DNA of 63,340 bases from Flavobacteriaceae bacterium (GCA_002707745.1 PANU01000028.1:1-63340), one strand, 5' to 3'. Shown: positions 27,027 to 37,100, counted from the stretch's first letter. Program-made: numbers and translations. Notes: generated by a model from the sequence alone, not told the origin.

Positions 27027-27029
27027 GGA

Positions 27030-27128
27030 GATTGATAATTAACGATTTTCGATTGCAGATTTTTGAAATGTACTTATTTACTTCAAAAAACAGTAATCCA
27101 CATTTCACAATCCTTAATCATTGATTAC
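27030..27128. repeat. heptad-type inverted array pair without gene (site D)
   Basis: Left GATTGAT AATTAAC GATTTTC GATTGCA GATTTTT GAA; right TTC AAAAAAC AGTAATC CACATTT CACAATC CTTAATC; 14-nt loop; same family as site C. Confidence 0.75.
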
Positions 27129-27137
27129 TTTTGATAT

Positions 27138-28973
27138 ATGACTGAAGAGACCCACACTCTAACTCCCCTAAAAGAGAGTATTGTAATTGAATCTAACGAA
27201 TTGCTGGACAAACTGCCACCACATTTAAAGCAGTATATCAAGCCACAAAACTATGAGCATTACACGCCCATGAATCAGGCGGTATGGCGCTATGTGATGC
27301 GTAAAAATGTAGCCTATTTGAGCAAAGTGGCACATGAAAGTTATCTTGAGGGGCTAAGAAAAACTGGCATTTCTATCAATGAAATCCCTTCTATGTACGG
27401 GATGAACCGTATCTTAAAAGAGATAGGCTGGGCAGCGGTTGCAGTAGATGGGTTTATACCACCTAATGCCTTTATGGAGTTTCAGGCTTATAAAGTATTA
27501 GTAATTGCAAGCGACATTCGTCAACTTGAAAATATTGAGTATACACCAGCCCCAGACATTATTCATGAAGGTGCCGGGCACGCCCCCATTATTGCAAGTC
27601 CGGATTATGCGGAATATTTACGGCGTTTTGGGGAGATTGGCGCCAAAGCTATTTCCAGTGCGCACGATATAGCGTTATATGAAGCTGTTAGAGAGTTGAG
27701 TATTTTGAAGGAAGCTTCCCTCACCCCAGACGCCTCTTCTGCTGAGAGAGGAGCATATTATAGTAACATTGGCGATGCTGAAAAACGCGTGGAAACACTT
27801 CAGCAAAAAAAAGTTGTACCTTCTGAAATAGCATTAATAAGAAACCTGCATTGGTGGACCGTGGAATACGGGATGGTAGGCACAGTTAAAAACCCTAAAA
27901 TATATGGAGCAGGACTGCTTTCTTCCATAGGGGAAAGCGAATGGTGTATGAAAGAGGAAGTAAAAAAAATACCCTACTCTGTAGAAGCGGCGTACCAGGA
28001 TTTTGACATTACAAAACCTCAACCTCAACTGTATGTAACCCCGGATTTCGCCTATTTACAACAGGTTTTGGAAGAGTTTGCTAACACCATGGCGGTTCGG
28101 AAAGGAGGTTGGCGAGGTCTTAACAAACTCATTGAAAGCAAACAATTAGGGACTATAGAAATTTCTACAGGATTACAAGTTTCAGGAGTTTTTAGCAGAA
28201 TGATTCGCAATGAAGATAACGATGTTGTATATTTTGAAACCAAAGGTAAAACAGCCCTGGCCTACCGCGAAACCGAAGTGATTGGTCACGGAGTGTCAAG
28301 ACATAAAAACGGCTTTAGGAGTCCTCTAGGGAAGCTAAAGGGCATTAACCTTGCCATTGAAAACATGGGACCTCGGGACCTGGCAGCCTATAATTTTTAC
28401 GATGGAAAACCTATTGAATTCGAATTTGAAAGCGGCATTCACGTAAAAGGGATGAATGTTACTGGGATGCGTAACTTAAAAGGTGAATTAATGCTCATTC
28501 AGTTTACAGATTGTACCGTTACCTATAAAGATGAAATATTATTTACGCCTGAAGATGGCGATTTTGACATGGCGGTTGGAAAAGAAATAATTTCTGCCTT
28601 TGCGGGAGCAGCAGATTATTTAAGTTTCGATCTGGTGGAACATGAGTTGAGCTCTTTGGGAGATGTTGCGGAGATGAGTGAGGAAGAAAAGGAGCTAAAT
28701 GGGTTGTATGCAGAGGTAAGAGCGATTCGGGAGGGACATCCTCACCCCCAGCCCCTCTCCTTCGAAGGAGAGGGTAGCAAATTGTCTCTTATATTCAAGA
28801 GAATTTCTGAAAAATTTCCAAACGATTGGTTATTGCCGCTTGAAATTTATGAATTGACAGGAACGGCAGAGGTTTTCGACTATTTACAGGAATTGAAAGA
28901 AAAAAGACCAGAGGTGGCGCATTTAATTGAAGGCGGACTTCAGCTTATTGACAAAACCGGCAACTTAAATTAA
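27138..28973 (+). CDS. aromatic amino acid hydroxylase (phenylalanine 4-monooxygenase)
   Basis: IIHEGAGHAPIIASPDYAEYLRRFGEIG Fe-binding region; GLLSSIGESEWCM. Confidence 0.92.
   Translation: MTEETHTLTPLKESIVIESNELLDKLPPHLKQYIKPQNYEHYTPMNQAVWRYVMRKNVAYLSKVAHESYLEGLRKTGISINEIPSMYGMNRILKEIGWAAVAVDGFIPPNAFMEFQAYKVLVIASDIRQLENIEYTPAPDIIHEGAGHAPIIASPDYAEYLRRFGEIGAKAISSAHDIALYEAVRELSILKEASLTPDASSAERGAYYSNIGDAEKRVETLQQKKVVPSEIALIRNLHWWTVEYGMVGTVKNPKIYGAGLLSSIGESEWCMKEEVKKIPYSVEAAYQDFDITKPQPQLYVTPDFAYLQQVLEEFANTMAVRKGGWRGLNKLIESKQLGTIEISTGLQVSGVFSRMIRNEDNDVVYFETKGKTALAYRETEVIGHGVSRHKNGFRSPLGKLKGINLAIENMGPRDLAAYNFYDGKPIEFEFESGIHVKGMNVTGMRNLKGELMLIQFTDCTVTYKDEILFTPEDGDFDMAVGKEIISAFAGAADYLSFDLVEHELSSLGDVAEMSEEEKELNGLYAEVRAIREGHPHPQPLSFEGEGSKLSLIFKRISEKFPNDWLLPLEIYELTGTAEVFDYLQELKEKRPEVAHLIEGGLQLIDKTGNLN
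28753..28774. repeat. perfect 22-bp palindrome inside the PAH coding sequence
   Basis: CCCTCTCCTTCGAAGGAGAGGG, encoded HPQPLSFEGEG. Confidence 0.88.
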
Positions 28974-29013
28974 AAAACACGGACTAAATCTGCATCAACT
29001 TTGTAAGAAAACT

Positions 29014-29319
29014 ATGGGACTACTTAATTTTTTATTTGGAAATAACACCAAAGCTATTCAGGATTTTAAAAACAGAGATGCGGTTATTCTAGATGTACGC
29101 ACTCAAAAAGAATGGGACGCTGGCCATATGGATGGGGCTAAACATATGCCGTTACAGGAAGTTTCAGCAAAAATTGCAACAATTAAAAATTGGGGAAAGC
29201 CAATAATCACCTGTTGTGCCAGTGGGGTGCGAAGCGGAAATGCGGCTTCAGTTTTGAAAAACAACGGTATTGAAGCCCTAAATGGTGGGGGTTGGAAAGC
29301 GCTACAAAAAAAACTATAG
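29014..29319 (+). CDS. rhodanese-like domain protein
   Basis: DAVILDVRTQKEWDAGHMDGAKHMPL...IITCCASGVRSGNAASVL. Confidence 0.92.
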   Translation: MGLLNFLFGNNTKAIQDFKNRDAVILDVRTQKEWDAGHMDGAKHMPLQEVSAKIATIKNWGKPIITCCASGVRSGNAASVLKNNGIEALNGGGWKALQKKL

Positions 29320-29925
29320 TTTTACCTGTTTTAGTTCTTCTTCAGTAGTAATGGGCGTTTGGTTGTATTGCAAGGTCCACCCCATAGAATTGGTGAGGAT
29401 GTATATTTTTTGTAATTCTGAAATAAGCCTGTTTTGGGCATTGGTTCTTAGTGCAGAGGCTTCAATTTTGGTGCGGAGCGATTTTTCTACCCGCTGTTTT
29501 ATTGTATTGTAATCCTTGGCTTCAAACTGGTTAAAATAATCTTGTGACACGTCGTAATATTCAATGTTCGGATTAATTTTTAGTTCGGGTTCGGGGATGT
29601 TTTTTATAGTAACTGTTTTGGTTGCTTCGTCTATTTCGGTTTCTATTTTACTAAGGTCATAGGAGATGGTGGCTTCAGCATTTACTACAATGAGTGCTTT
29701 TTTATTTGCATCTATAAAGCCCAGTAACTTATTGGTGTCATTATAGGTTAACACCTGGGCGTAATTGCCTTCGGTTACAATTAATTTACCCACGTTTTTT
29801 AGTTGTTTTTGGATCAGCGCAGTACTTTCCAGCAACTGCTCCCGCTCCTCTTTTTGGTGCTCACAATAGCGCAGGCCAAAAACCAGGACAACAGCGATAA
29901 TAATACCTAAAACAATGTTTCGCAT
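29314..29925 (-). CDS. DUF4230 domain-containing protein
   Basis: N-terminal TM helix, VGKLIVTEGNYAQVLTYND, ALIVVNAEATISYDLSKIE. Confidence 0.8.
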   Translation of the reverse strand: MRNIVLGIIIAVVLVFGLRYCEHQKEEREQLLESTALIQKQLKNVGKLIVTEGNYAQVLTYNDTNKLLGFIDANKKALIVVNAEATISYDLSKIETEIDEATKTVTIKNIPEPELKINPNIEYYDVSQDYFNQFEAKDYNTIKQRVEKSLRTKIEASALRTNAQNRLISELQKIYILTNSMGWTLQYNQTPITTEEELKQVKL

Positions 29926-30301
29926 GTTTAAAAAGTTTATTTAAAGATACTGAATAAATAAGAAACTTTTCTTGAATTATTACAAGGAGCATCGAAGAGG
30001 AGTGCAGCGACATTTTTGATAAAACCCTATACGATTGACCAAGGCCCCCTTCCGAATTTCGGGTTTTAAGTGTAGCGTTTCATTAAATTTTGCTGCCGAA
30101 ATCCACCCCGCAATAAAAGTGGGGCAGGCTCTTCCCCAACTCGCAGGACGAAGAATAGAATTGTTATTTAAAAAATTAGCTGCTGGAGGAAAGAGCCAAA
30201 TGGTTGGTTTTGATATAAATTAAAATTTGAGTTTAGTCGTGTTTCAAATCGACTATTTTTTTCTTCATTTTTGACCTCAACTTAACCTTAAGCTTTAACA
30301 C

Positions 30302-33031
30302 CTACAGCTCATATTTCACCACCAACATTAAAATACGGGGCAAAACAAAATATTGAGAGGTGGTATTAAACTGCTCGTTAAAACTATCCTGGTTGGTAAA
30401 CTCAGTATTAAGCAGGTTGTCTGCTTGTAGTTTAAATTCCCACGGACTGTCGCCTTTTTGGTAATATAAATTGGCATTTACAAACGAGTAATTATTTTCT
30501 ACCGTGTTATTAGTATCACTATAATTATAATAGTCCCACTCCGCGCTTAGTGTAAAGTCTTTTAAAAAATTAATATCCACATTGGCATAGGGTCGCTGGG
30601 TATAAAAGGTTTGTTCACGGCCTCCGTTGTTATAGTCGTTTATGGAAAGTCGATATCCAACTTCAAAATTTGGCCAATCCCTAAAGCTACTTCTAATGCT
30701 ACCATTATAACTTTGGGTAAAGCTTTCACTTTCTGTTACCACATTATTAATAAGGTTATTGGATGTACTTAAAGATGCATTTGCCTGCAATGAAAACTGT
30801 AATTTTTTTATGCGTTTACTAAAACGTCCAAAACCAGAAAATGTCTCATCGGGGAAATTACTATCTATATTAAACGGGCTACTTACCTGATTAATAGCAA
30901 TAATTTCAGTATTATTCTTGAAGTTATTAATTGTACGCGAATAACTTACATTACCACTCACGTTGGTGTAATTAAACAGATTAAAGCTGAAATACGTTAA
31001 ATTATACGTATGGGCCAAGGAATTTTCCAGGTTTCTGTTTCCACGGAACAGGCGGTTATAATTATTGAAAACAAAAGCCTCTGCATAGTCGTTTACATCG
31101 GTATATTGTGCCGAGATAGCATAGTTAAACCGGAGGCTCTCGCTCTTTTTAATATTCCATATTGCATTAAAATCTGGTAAAACATTCCATTCGTTTTGGG
31201 TGTTTTCGGTTCCAAGCTGGCTGTCGTTCAAATTGTAATTATGAACTGTTGCTCCCGGAGTAAAAATAAATTGTCCTGTTTTCAGTTTGTAATGCAATCC
31301 TAAAAACACATCGGTAAAGGTGTAGTTTACGTCGTTTCGCAACGAAAGATTCTCCCCGTTAATTGTTGGTGTTTCGTTAAAGGCAAGCTGGTTTCCGTTG
31401 TCCAGCACCTGAAAGATACTACTATCAAATAACTGATTGCTATAGGTGCTTCCTAAGGTAACATTAAGGTTACTGGTATTGTTAAGCACATAATAATAAT
31501 CTACTTTGGCATCCAGCTTATTGGTAATGATATTTTTTTGCTGGTTGGTATTAAAACGATTTTGCAACGTATCTGCCGGAATAATTCCTGCAAAAGGCAA
31601 AATATCGGTAATTGCATTGTAAAAGGGGTCTTCATCCTGATATAAATGCTGCACTTGTGCTGCAAATATGTTTTTATCGTTTAAGGTATAATAAGCATTC
31701 ACATTTTGATTAATGGAGGCTGGTTTATTCTCCTTATTTTCTTCAATATCATTTGTTACAGAGTCAAATTGCGATAACGTATTTGCATTTTCGGTTTGTT
31801 TGGAGGTTTTTACCAACGCATCGTAATCTATTTGCAAATTGGTATTAGGCTTGTAAACCCCACTTAGCTTTAACATAGCCAACTGGCTGCGCTGGTCTGT
31901 AGTACTGGAGGTATTCTCGGTAGCTCCGGAGGCAATGTATTGCCTAATTGAATTGGTAACAATATTGGTGCGGTTATCCGAAAGAATTCCAAAACCACTA
32001 AGATCTAAGGTATTGGAAGCTTTCCAGCTGAAATTTCCTGCAACAAATTTGGTTTCTATTTCATTGGCACGGTTATTTTGCGCCACGGCAAAACCAAGAT
32101 CACTTTCTGAAACATTAAAGCGTGTCCCTCCGCCGCTATTAAAATTCCTAAAACCGCCGGTAAAGTTGAAATAATCCCGAAATGTAAAAGGAACTTCCCC
32201 TATATTATTAAAATCTGTAATAAAATTTAAACTGTATTTTGGACTGTAGTAAAATAGTTTTGGGTGTGCTAAATACCCAAAATCCTCTTCATTTATAGTC
32301 CCGCCACCTGCGGCCACTTCTCCAAACCAAAAGTTCTTTTTGCCTTCTTTCAACTTAATATTTATGGCCACATTATCCTGGTCGTTCCCCAGGCCGCGCA
32401 TTTGGCCCACTTCGTTGTAATTACGAAGTACTTCAACTTTATCCACCGCATCGGCAGGAATGTTTTTGGTCGCCAACTTGGAGTCTCCATCAAAAAAATC
32501 TTTTCCCTCCACCATTACTTTGGAAACAGTTTTACCTTCTACTTGTATTTCGCCATCGTCGTTTACTTCAACACCGGGGAGTTTTTTCATTACATCGCCC
32601 AACTTTCTTTCGTCGCCCGTAGTAAAGCTATCGGCATTATATACAATAGTGTCGCCTTTAACGGTTACAGGCATTTCGTAGGTAATTTCTACGCCATCTA
32701 ATTGGTCTGCGAGGGATTCAAGAATAAAGTCTAAGGTTTTGTCCTCATCGTCTTCAGCAACCACCACAGCTTTTTCTTGCGTGGAATATCCCAAAAAACT
32801 TGCTTTTAAGGTGTAGGTTTCACCTTTGGGCAGATCTAACTGGTACATTCCCTTTTCGTTAGAAATGGCGTACGATTCTATGGCACCGCTACTTGTTACG
32901 GTAGCAACCACGTTGGCAAATTCTAAGGTTTGAGAAACAGTGTCTTTTATTACCCCGCGTACTTTAATACTTTGGGCGGTTAAGGTACTAATACAGCATA
33001 GCAATAATATTGCGGGTAGTAGTTTTTTCAT
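30302..33031 (-). CDS. outer membrane beta-barrel protein, TonB-dependent-receptor-like with CarboxypepD_reg domain
   Basis: IKVRGVIKDTVSQTLEFANVVATVT; VMKKLPGVEVNDDGEIQVEGKTVSKVMVEGKDFFDGDSKLATKNIPADAVDKVEVL. Confidence 0.9.
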   Translation of the reverse strand: MKKLLPAILLLCCISTLTAQSIKVRGVIKDTVSQTLEFANVVATVTSSGAIESYAISNEKGMYQLDLPKGETYTLKASFLGYSTQEKAVVVAEDDEDKTLDFILESLADQLDGVEITYEMPVTVKGDTIVYNADSFTTGDERKLGDVMKKLPGVEVNDDGEIQVEGKTVSKVMVEGKDFFDGDSKLATKNIPADAVDKVEVLRNYNEVGQMRGLGNDQDNVAINIKLKEGKKNFWFGEVAAGGGTINEEDFGYLAHPKLFYYSPKYSLNFITDFNNIGEVPFTFRDYFNFTGGFRNFNSGGGTRFNVSESDLGFAVAQNNRANEIETKFVAGNFSWKASNTLDLSGFGILSDNRTNIVTNSIRQYIASGATENTSSTTDQRSQLAMLKLSGVYKPNTNLQIDYDALVKTSKQTENANTLSQFDSVTNDIEENKENKPASINQNVNAYYTLNDKNIFAAQVQHLYQDEDPFYNAITDILPFAGIIPADTLQNRFNTNQQKNIITNKLDAKVDYYYVLNNTSNLNVTLGSTYSNQLFDSSIFQVLDNGNQLAFNETPTINGENLSLRNDVNYTFTDVFLGLHYKLKTGQFIFTPGATVHNYNLNDSQLGTENTQNEWNVLPDFNAIWNIKKSESLRFNYAISAQYTDVNDYAEAFVFNNYNRLFRGNRNLENSLAHTYNLTYFSFNLFNYTNVSGNVSYSRTINNFKNNTEIIAINQVSSPFNIDSNFPDETFSGFGRFSKRIKKLQFSLQANASLSTSNNLINNVVTESESFTQSYNGSIRSSFRDWPNFEVGYRLSINDYNNGGREQTFYTQRPYANVDINFLKDFTLSAEWDYYNYSDTNNTVENNYSFVNANLYYQKGDSPWEFKLQADNLLNTEFTNQDSFNEQFNTTSQYFVLPRILMLVVKYEL

Positions 33032-33349
33032 AGTTAGTTGAAAATTTTCTTTGATAATTCTTTCTATAAGGCTGAAAGATATGCAGCTAATTGTTTAAAA
33101 ACTGCTTTTGTATTAGTACTAAAAGTATTGTTTTGTTACACTTCTAAAAACAATTAATAAACCAGTTTTAGTTTTACCATTGGTTAATCTTCAAAAAAAA
33201 TGTATTCAAGTTCTTAGAATTTAATGTAGGGTTCGGTAATACTTATAATAAAAAATAAAATTTTAACATTTCACATTAAATTTTATGTTTTCTTTGTTTT
33301 TTGACACACCTCAAAAAGCTTAAAGCTTATACTCTTAAATAAACATATT

Positions 33350-36145
33350 ATGTTGTGTTCCTATTCAAAAATACTTTTATTATGTGTACTACTCACAAAC
33401 ACAATAATACTTGCTCAAGGCGAAGCAAATATCTGGTATTTTGGAGAAAACGCAGGTCTTGATTTTAATTCTGGGTCGCCTGTAGCCTTACTTGATGGGC
33501 AGTTAGACACTTTTGAAGGGTGTGCAACCATATCTAATCCAGAGGGAAGCCTTTTATTTTATACCGATGGTATTACCGTGTGGGATAAAACCCATGTAGT
33601 CATGCCAAACGGCACAGGACTCTCAGGAAACTCATCCAGTACCCAATCTGCCATTGTAGTACCCAGACCTGATTTTCCCGACATCTACTATATATTTGCT
33701 GTAGATGCACAAGCGGGATCAAATGGCTTAACATATTCTGAGGTTGACTTATCCTTGAATGGTGGGAATGGTGCCGTAACGGCAATTAAAAACGTTCCCC
33801 TTGCCACTCCAACCACCGAAAAAATTACCGCTATTGAACAAGCCAATGGAATAGATTTTTGGGTTGTCGGTCACAGATGGGATTCAAACGAATTTATAAC
33901 TTTTGAAGTTACTGCTGCCGGAGTTAATACAACCCCCATTGTAAGTGCTACAGGACAAGTACATACTGGGGATAATGATGGTGCTATAGGATATATGAAA
34001 ATTTCGCCAAATGGTGAAAAATTAGCTCTTGCAAAAACATATGAGAACTCATTTGTAGAGTTATTTGATTTTGATACTGTTACCGGTATTATTTCTAATC
34101 CCATCTTTATAACTGGTATTTTTCAAACCGAGCTTGAAGGTCCTTATGGTATAGAATTTTCTCCTAATAGCAATCTATTATACATTTCTGATGTAAATGC
34201 TTTCGCAAATACAATAGTCCACCAACTGGACATAACATTCAATAATGCAACTGACATTATTAATTCAGACTCCATTCTATACAATGGTCAGAATTTTATT
34301 GCTGCTATTCAATTAGCTCCAGATGGAAAAATATATTTAGCAAATGCTTACCTCCCCTTTTTAGATGTTATTGAAAGTCCTAATGAAATTGGAGCAGCTG
34401 CAGGATATAGCAATCAAGCTATTGACCTCAATGGTAGATTTTCAGTATTTGGTCTCCCTCCATTTATTCAATCATTTTTTAATTTTGATTTTACTGCAGA
34501 AAACTTATGTGCGGGAAATGAAACGGAATTTACTTTAGAAACCAATGAAGACATTATTTCGGTACTATGGGTTTTTGGAGATGGGAGCACCTCTACTGAT
34601 CAGAATCCCACGCATACTTATGCAGCTGCGGGAACCTATACTGTAACAGTTACTGTAAACACCCAAAACAATACCCGAACAATTTCTGATGAAATAACAA
34701 TTTTTGACACTCCTGTTGCAAACAAAATTTCTGATTATTTCTTGTGTGACGACAGCTCCAATGATATGATGGAAGAATTTGACCTAAATACAAAAATTCC
34801 TGAAGTGTTGGGCAACCAATCAGCCGCTCTGTATGAAGTAGCGTTTTATGAAAATCTATCAGATGCAGAGAACGATATAAATAGATTGTCACTTTTATAT
34901 ACCAATACTATTAATAACCAGGAGATCTTTGCCAGAATATTTACTATTGAAAATAATGACTGTAATGCTATAACGAGTTTTCTTCTCATTGTAACAGATC
35001 CTCCCATTGCAAATGAGGTTTCTGATTTTATTGTCTGCGATGACAGTTCGGGTGACATGATCGAGCAATTTGATTTAAACAATAAAATCCCTGAAGTCTT
35101 GGGAGGTCAATCCCCTACGCTCTATGAGGTAGCATTTTATGAAAATCTATCAGATGCTGAAATCGATATAAATAGATTGCCACTTCTATATACCAACATC
35201 ACAAATAATCAAGAAATTTTTGCAAGGATATACACTATTGATGATGCTGATTGTTTTGAAATTACCAGCTTTTTATTAAGTGTAATAGAACCTCCTATTG
35301 CAAACAACGTTGCAGATGTGGAACTGTGCAACGACAACGAACCAATTAACCTGGAGCAGTTTAACGATGACGTGCTGGGACAACAATCTTCAGCAGAGCA
35401 TACAATAACTTTCCATATTTCACAAGAAGACGCAGATAATGATACGGGAGCACTTCCATTAATTTATCAACCCATTTCAAATCCAGAACAGATCTTTGTG
35501 AGGATCGAAAGGGTTACAGATAGCTTTTGTTATGCTACAACCTCCTTTTTCATAACACTTGGCGAAGAGGTTGAAGCCTTTGAACCAGAGGCATTAACAC
35601 TTTGCGATGATGCTACGCTAGATGAAATTGAGGTATTTGATCTTTCACTACAAAATGAGATGATTATAAATGGACAAACAGGCACATACACCATCACATA
35701 TTATACTTCGCAGATAGATGCTACCAGTGGGAGTAATCCAATTAGCAATCAATACACGAATACATCGAATCCACAAACTATTTTCGCCAGGATTGGAGAC
35801 AGCAACAATCCATTTTGTTTTGCTACAACATCGTTCCAACTAATCGTCGAAGATTGTGAATTTTTTATCCCTCAAGGATTTTCACCTAATAATGATGGAC
35901 TAAACGACGTGTTTGAAATAAGTGGACTCAATAAATTTGAAGGATATGAACTTCAAATTTATAATAGATATGGGCAGTTAATTTACAATGGCACTAATGA
36001 ACAGGGATTCTGGAATGGTATACCTAATTACGGGTTATGGAATCGAGACAATTTAGTACCCGTTGGAACATATTATTATGTTCTATTTCTCAACAATCCC
36101 GAAGTCACAGAAAGCCATACAGGAAATGTGTATGTAAATTATTAA
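33350..36145 (+). CDS. PKD-domain protein with T9SS type B (gliding-motility-associated) C-terminus
   Basis: PKD WVFGDGSTSTDQNPTHTYAAAGTYTVTVTV; C-term IPQGFSPNNDGLNDVFEISGL..YELQIYNRYGQLIYNG. Confidence 0.92.
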   Translation: MLCSYSKILLLCVLLTNTIILAQGEANIWYFGENAGLDFNSGSPVALLDGQLDTFEGCATISNPEGSLLFYTDGITVWDKTHVVMPNGTGLSGNSSSTQSAIVVPRPDFPDIYYIFAVDAQAGSNGLTYSEVDLSLNGGNGAVTAIKNVPLATPTTEKITAIEQANGIDFWVVGHRWDSNEFITFEVTAAGVNTTPIVSATGQVHTGDNDGAIGYMKISPNGEKLALAKTYENSFVELFDFDTVTGIISNPIFITGIFQTELEGPYGIEFSPNSNLLYISDVNAFANTIVHQLDITFNNATDIINSDSILYNGQNFIAAIQLAPDGKIYLANAYLPFLDVIESPNEIGAAAGYSNQAIDLNGRFSVFGLPPFIQSFFNFDFTAENLCAGNETEFTLETNEDIISVLWVFGDGSTSTDQNPTHTYAAAGTYTVTVTVNTQNNTRTISDEITIFDTPVANKISDYFLCDDSSNDMMEEFDLNTKIPEVLGNQSAALYEVAFYENLSDAENDINRLSLLYTNTINNQEIFARIFTIENNDCNAITSFLLIVTDPPIANEVSDFIVCDDSSGDMIEQFDLNNKIPEVLGGQSPTLYEVAFYENLSDAEIDINRLPLLYTNITNNQEIFARIYTIDDADCFEITSFLLSVIEPPIANNVADVELCNDNEPINLEQFNDDVLGQQSSAEHTITFHISQEDADNDTGALPLIYQPISNPEQIFVRIERVTDSFCYATTSFFITLGEEVEAFEPEALTLCDDATLDEIEVFDLSLQNEMIINGQTGTYTITYYTSQIDATSGSNPISNQYTNTSNPQTIFARIGDSNNPFCFATTSFQLIVEDCEFFIPQGFSPNNDGLNDVFEISGLNKFEGYELQIYNRYGQLIYNGTNEQGFWNGIPNYGLWNRDNLVPVGTYYYVLFLNNPEVTESHTGNVYVNY
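34712..35584 (+). repeat. tandem ~291-bp (97-codon) repeats in the T9SS type B protein
   Basis: Equivalent positions 34712, 35003, 35294 (291-nt spacing); third unit more diverged. Confidence 0.85.
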
Positions 36146-36173
36146 AGCTGTTTTTATAGACTAAACAAATCTA

Positions 36174-37100
36174 TTAAAATCCTCCACGTCTTCCGCCACG
36201 GCCTCCACTGCCCCGGAAATTTTCACGCATCTCATCCATTTTTTCTTTTACAATTTTATTGTATTCCTCGCGAGTTACTTCGTCGCCTTTTTCGGGCGCT
36301 TCAATTTTGTCTCCTGCTTTGGTGCTTAACACTATTTTGGAACATAAAATGGTGGTTCGGTGCATCGTCATTTCTAAAATTAACCCTGGCAATCCGGCAT
36401 ATTCGCCTGGACCGTTACTTACGGGGATTTGAGGAGTGAACCATGCCGTAACTTCAATTTCTTTAGGCACTTCAATATCGTTCATTGGGTCGTTCTCATC
36501 CTTCTTTTTATCAGTAGTAGTTTCTTCCCCCGTATATTTAATATCATCTGTATCGCCAGCTTCCTCTTCCTTTTTATCACCCTTTTTCTTATCGTTATCC
36601 CTGCTTCTTCTTCGTGCCATACTAAGGTCGTTTTCATCAATCTTTTTAATGGCAGTGGCTTTTACGGCAAGATATTGCCCAATCATTTTCTTTTCATCGG
36701 TCACGTTCCAATCAAGGTTTGTAATGGTGTCATTAATTAAAAACTGTTTTCCAAAAAACTCGCGCTCTTCCAGAATCTGATTTTTTTCCAGATTTTTATA
36801 CTGTACTCCTGCCGAAAAACTATTCATCATCATTCCGAAACCTCCTCCTGCACCTGTCTCTAGTTTTTCTTCTTCTTTGTAAATAGATTCATTCTTGTTG
36901 AAAGTAAGGATATAGGTTTTTTCAAGCATACTCTTCATACGCTCCAGGATCATTTTCTTCATTTGCTCTGTCATTTCCGGACTTCCAAACTCATCCATAT
37001 CTACCGTGGTTTTGGACTCGTAATAGGCTTTTCCACTAATATTCTGTGCAAAAGACACCATCGAAATTAAAGCAATAACTAAAAAAGATAGTAGTTTCAT
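36174..37100 (-). CDS. GLPGLI family protein
   Basis: GPGEYAGLPGLILEM. Confidence 0.88.
   Translation of the reverse strand: MKLLSFLVIALISMVSFAQNISGKAYYESKTTVDMDEFGSPEMTEQMKKMILERMKSMLEKTYILTFNKNESIYKEEEKLETGAGGGFGMMMNSFSAGVQYKNLEKNQILEEREFFGKQFLINDTITNLDWNVTDEKKMIGQYLAVKATAIKKIDENDLSMARRRSRDNDKKKGDKKEEEAGDTDDIKYTGEETTTDKKKDENDPMNDIEVPKEIEVTAWFTPQIPVSNGPGEYAGLPGLILEMTMHRTTILCSKIVLSTKAGDKIEAPEKGDEVTREEYNKIVKEKMDEMRENFRGSGGRGGRRGGF

Noticed and set aside
30035-30223. 62-aa plus-strand ORF MTKAPFRISGFKCSV...
   Set aside because: No recognisable family; region looks non-coding or a remnant, insufficient support for a CDS call.
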